From: Kiloniellales bacterium
GTDB taxonomy: Bacteria; Pseudomonadota; Alphaproteobacteria; Kiloniellales; JAKSDN01
Direction: 5' to 3'
Length of the DNA stretch: 7,466 bases
NCBI GenBank assembly: GCA_022360075.1
Contig: JAKSDN010000132.1
Span: forward strand, 1 to 7,466
The notes below the pieces were generated by a model. It made no database searches. It saw only the letters and a program-made list of their open reading frames with translations, and was not told the origin of the DNA. Made by a program: the position numbers and the translations under genes. Positions 5,527-7,466 of this stretch are shown here, one piece after another (the stretch's first letter is position 1; each line of letters opens with the position of its first letter).

Positions 5527-6305
5527 GCCACCCCCTCGACGCCCCAGTTGACGGCAATACTGACGAAGTTGTAGGGCGGCACCGGGCCGACATACTTGAA
5601 AATCAATCGTTCGCTGAACGTCTCGCCGAGCGCCTGCACCGCCGCGTCGACGTCAGGCTCCATCGCCGCATCCACGAGGAACGCCGCGTTCAGAACCATG
5701 CGGTCGCTGGTGATCTTGTTGGTGCGCGTCTTGTGGACATGGGGCCGAATGTGGGAGAGGATGGCCTCCACCTCGCGCTCGCGCTTTTCGCTCAGCGCCT
5801 TTTCCACAGCCTCACCGAGCCGAATCCGCGCATAGTAGGTCTCGGCTGGCGAGCGCCCCTCAAGCGCGTCGCGCATCTTGCGGATCGCTTCGTTCTCGCG
5901 CACCACCTCGTCGATGGCGACTCCTTCGTACCAGAAGGCCTTTAGGCCGAGTTCGACGCGATTCTCCATGCCGCCAAGCAGTTGCGTGAATTCGTCGTAA
6001 CGCGGTGCCAGGAGTTTCGTCTCGATGGCCTCCGGGTTCGGCGAGATGGTACCGAAACGCACGGGCAGGAGATCGAACTCCTCCATCACCTCATCGAGCA
6101 CCAGCATGTGCGCCATCATGTTGCGCCGGCTGTTGTCATACTCGATCATGGGAGAGTCGCTGACCACGGCCGCCAGTCTTCTATAGTTTATCGTATGCAC
6201 CAGATCGCCCCGTTCGCCGATACCGCGAACGCGAAACTCGCGCGGCTCGGGACAGGCGATGATCGCGTAGAGGTAGTTGCCCTCGACGATCTCCGGCTGC
6301 TTCAC
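5523..6305 (-). CDS. gvpF: GvpL/GvpF family gas vesicle protein (first copy)
   Basis: This encodes 260 residues. I prefer the GTG at 6305, which forms a GTGA overlap with the displaced gvpH tail. A second GTG at 6314 would add three residues. Family hallmarks are all present: GNYLYAII at 9-16, LLPVRFGTI at 79-87, SDRMVLNAAFLVD at 200-212, and the C-terminal YVGPVPPYNFV at 238-248. GvpF/L proteins are cytoplasmic, two-domain accessory proteins. They bind GvpA and are thought to guide nucleation of the shell and prevent premature aggregation. The length is normal for the family and the gene looks intact. Its stop overlaps the gvpG start (ATGA). It is the best conserved of the four gvpF/L genes here, and its position just before gvpG makes the gvpF label reasonable. 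F versus L naming is not certain in bacteria. Confidence 0.93.
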   Translation of the reverse strand: MKQPEIVEGNYLYAIIACPEPREFRVRGIGERGDLVHTINYRRLAAVVSDSPMIEYDNSRRNMMAHMLVLDEVMEEFDLLPVRFGTISPNPEAIETKLLAPRYDEFTQLLGGMENRVELGLKAFWYEGVAIDEVVRENEAIRKMRDALEGRSPAETYYARIRLGEAVEKALSEKREREVEAILSHIRPHVHKTRTNKITSDRMVLNAAFLVDAAMEPDVDAAVQALGETFSERLIFKYVGPVPPYNFVSIAVNWGVEGVA

Positions 6306-6352
6306 AACGCCCACGTCTTTCGGTCCCGGATTTCAAGCACGCTGTTGCCGGA
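6302..6352 (-). other. gvpH: Displaced 3' tail of gvpH in a different frame
   Basis: Read in a frame different from the annotated gvpH end, this stretch gives GNSVLEIRDRKTWAL followed by TGA. It resembles the conserved last beta-strand of Hsp20/GvpH proteins (NGVLEIRL-like). Its TGA (6304-6302) overlaps a GTG (6305-6303) that begins the downstream gvpF/L frame, forming GTGA. That is the same kind of coupled junction seen elsewhere in this operon. Both facts suggest that this was the original end of gvpH. Removing one base, or adding two, near 6350-6354 would join the frames. Compared with the usual family spacing, about 11 bases may be missing between the LP segment and this strand. Confidence 0.6.
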
Positions 6353-6842
6353 CGCTGTCGTTGGCCACCGGCGTTGGCAGCGATGTTTCCTTTGCCAAGC
6401 GGCGCTGTCCGACCGTCTTGACGGCCAGTCTCTTTCCGCCTGTTCGAACCAGAATCTCATTCTCGAGAACGCCGGGAAGCTCGACCGTGACGACGATGTC
6501 ATCGCCTTCACCGAACGCGTCGACCAGTGGCTCACTCACGTCATCAACGACACGATCGCTCGCCCTTGCACGTGCATGGAGATTGCCGCAGGGTGCCATG
6601 CGCGGCGCGTCACCGATTCCACTGTGGATGCTGAAGCCGTAGACCCCGCGCACCTGATCGCCCAGGCCCGCGACACGAAACGCGCCATGGCGTTGGATAG
6701 ATTGACCGTCAGCCTCCGTTAGCCTGCCGAGCAGATTGACAAAGCTTTTGAGACGGCGAAACAGCCCGCCGAAGTCGAGCGCGATATCAGTCAAGACACC
6801 CTTGTCCTTCGTCGCGTCTTGCCCGTTCAGTTTCCCGATCAT
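6333..6842 (-). CDS. gvpH: GvpH, Hsp20-like gas vesicle protein with an apparently frameshifted C-terminus
   Basis: This encodes 169 residues from the ATG at 6842. The same frame is open upstream to 7094, but that part overlaps the preceding gene and is not protein-like. The N-terminal half has the GvpH block GGLFRRLKSFVNLLGRL (25-41) and VRGVYGFSIHSGIG (64-77). Residues about 104-156 form an alpha-crystallin/Hsp20-like domain: EPLVDAF, then VVTVELPGV, then SLPTPV. GvpH is regarded as a small-heat-shock-like stabiliser of vesicle proteins. In the family the LP segment is followed by a strand resembling NGVLEIRLRK. Here that strand is missing from this frame, which stops after VRQQRA, but it is present in another frame at 6302-6352. 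The gene therefore looks frameshifted at its 3' end, through either mutation or sequencing error. It starts 50 bases after the previous stop. Confidence 0.85.
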   Translation of the reverse strand: MIGKLNGQDATKDKGVLTDIALDFGGLFRRLKSFVNLLGRLTEADGQSIQRHGAFRVAGLGDQVRGVYGFSIHSGIGDAPRMAPCGNLHARARASDRVVDDVSEPLVDAFGEGDDIVVTVELPGVLENEILVRTGGKRLAVKTVGQRRLAKETSLPTPVANDSVRQQRA

Positions 6843-6892
6843 GGTCGACCCCGGCTCTGACGATTGAGATAAGAAACCACTTGGCTGCCCGT

Positions 6893-7252
6893 CTAATAGT
6901 CGATCGACATGTTTCGCTTCGGTGCCGTCAGCGGCGCGTCCCTGTCTGACCGAACGGACGCCTTCTGACCGCGAAGCATTCGAGGACCGGCCAACCGTGT
7001 GGGGCGCTCTTCGAGCAACAGCGAACGCATGGCATCGATCTGCTGATAGATCTGACCCAGCCTTTCCTGAACCGCTGCTCTTCGCGCCTCCCACATGGCG
7101 AGCTCACGCTCCAGCCGTGCGCGTTCGTTCTCCAGGCGGACGAACCTGCTCACCTGCTGATAGCGCTCCCGCGGCTGCCTCCCTTGGGCCAGGCTCTGCA
7201 TCGTCACCAGCTCGCGCGCCCCTTTCGCGGCGACCGTCCGTCGATCAGCCAT
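6893..7252 (-). CDS. Small coiled-coil gas vesicle cluster protein, possibly GvpV-like
   Basis: This encodes 119 residues. I chose the ATG at 7252 because GGAGGG lies about six bases upstream and the start overlaps the gvpN stop by 8 bases. An in-frame ATG at 7288 would add 12 arginine-rich residues and has no better support. Residues about 30-85 are charged and strongly helical, with Glu/Arg/Leu spacing typical of a coiled coil. A basic linker follows, and the end is KRNMSIDY. There is no signal peptide, membrane segment or catalytic motif. In Serratia a small accessory gene called gvpV sits just after gvpN. Position and character suggest an equivalent here, but I infer this from context rather than from a recognised motif. 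A role as a scaffold or adaptor in vesicle assembly is plausible and unproven. Confidence 0.7.
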   Translation of the reverse strand: MADRRTVAAKGARELVTMQSLAQGRQPRERYQQVSRFVRLENERARLERELAMWEARRAAVQERLGQIYQQIDAMRSLLLEERPTRLAGPRMLRGQKASVRSDRDAPLTAPKRNMSIDY

Positions 7253-7466
7253 GCCGACCCTCCGTCTTCTGAACGACGGTTGCTCCATCCTGGTTCTTTT
7301 CCGGCCCTCCCGAATTGGCGACTGGCCGGCGCGCCGGGCAGTGATGCTCGACCAGACTCAACAGCATTTTCTGCTGCTGCACGCGCTCGTTCGCCGACTT
7401 GCCGACGAACGCTGATTTGGAGCCGAGTACGTCGATACAGACCTGCACGAAATAGGGGTCTTCGAT
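7245..7466 (-). CDS. gvpN: GvpN gas vesicle AAA+ ATPase, C-terminal 73 residues (5' end outside window)
   Basis: The frame is open from the window edge and ends in TGA at 7247-7245. It reads IEDPYFVQVCIDVLGSKSAF near its start, which matches the conserved end of GvpN (typically DPxFxQVCxDVLG). GvpN is a MoxR-like AAA+ ATPase needed for full-size gas vesicles, probably by remodelling or enlarging the shell. The Walker A and B motifs would lie upstream and cannot be seen. After the conserved block the protein has a hydrophilic tail of about 30 residues rich in Gly, Lys and Gln. The stop overlaps the start of the next gene by 8 bases, so the two are probably translationally coupled. Identity rests on a short segment, but the operon context makes it convincing. 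Confidence 0.85.
   Translation of the reverse strand: MEDPYFVQVCIDVLGSKSAFVGKSANERVQQQKMLLSLVEHHCPARRPVANSGGPEKNQDGATVVQKTEGRHG

Noticed and set aside
5091..5945. Long plus-strand open frame of 284 codons opposite gvpO, gvpG and gvpF/L.
   Set aside because: It is an antisense shadow of three well-supported genes and has a His/Arg-rich product without motifs.
5982..6722. Plus-strand open frame of 246 codons opposite gvpF/L and gvpH.
   Set aside because: It is antisense to genes with strong family matches and shows no recognisable domain.
6843..7094. Upstream extension of gvpH to an earlier in-frame start.
   Set aside because: It overlaps the coiled-coil gene over most of its length and encodes low-complexity sequence. 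The GvpH-like sequence begins after the ATG at 6842.

Overview
The window is most of a gas vesicle (gvp) gene cluster. Every gene I can support lies on the minus strand, so transcription runs from position 7466 towards position 1. High G+C, GTG starts and very tight packing suggest a Gram-negative proteobacterium, perhaps an alphaproteobacterium. That placement is inference, because no rRNA or housekeeping gene is present. The main structural gene gvpA, and gvpC if there is one, are not in the window and would be expected upstream of gvpN, beyond position 7466.

Layout in transcription order: the 3' end of gvpN (AAA+ ATPase); a small coiled-coil protein, possibly GvpV-like; gvpH (Hsp20-like), whose last codons look frameshifted; a gvpF/L gene; gvpG; gvpO; a small cysteine-containing protein with no family I recognise; gvpJ; a gvpF/L gene fused to a C-terminal J domain carrying an HPD motif; a third gvpF/L gene; gvpS; a 57-codon chimeric mini-ORF created by a 176-bp tandem duplication of the gvpS/gvpL junction; a fourth gvpF/L gene; gvpK; a possible 16-codon linker ORF; and a conserved-looking protein of unknown function. 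Positions 1-150 hold no gene I can support.

Most neighbours overlap by 4-17 bases (ATGA, GTGA and TGATG junctions) or are a few bases apart. This points to one polycistronic, translationally coupled mRNA. I see no internal promoter and no convincing terminator. GvpJ and GvpS are GvpA-related minor shell proteins. GvpF/L, GvpG, GvpO, GvpK, GvpH and GvpN are accessory proteins thought to nucleate, chaperone or enlarge the shell.

The most unusual points are the tandem duplication with its chimeric mini-ORF, the J-domain fusion (a possible link between shell assembly and Hsp70), the damaged gvpH 3' end, and two unrecognised proteins embedded in the operon.
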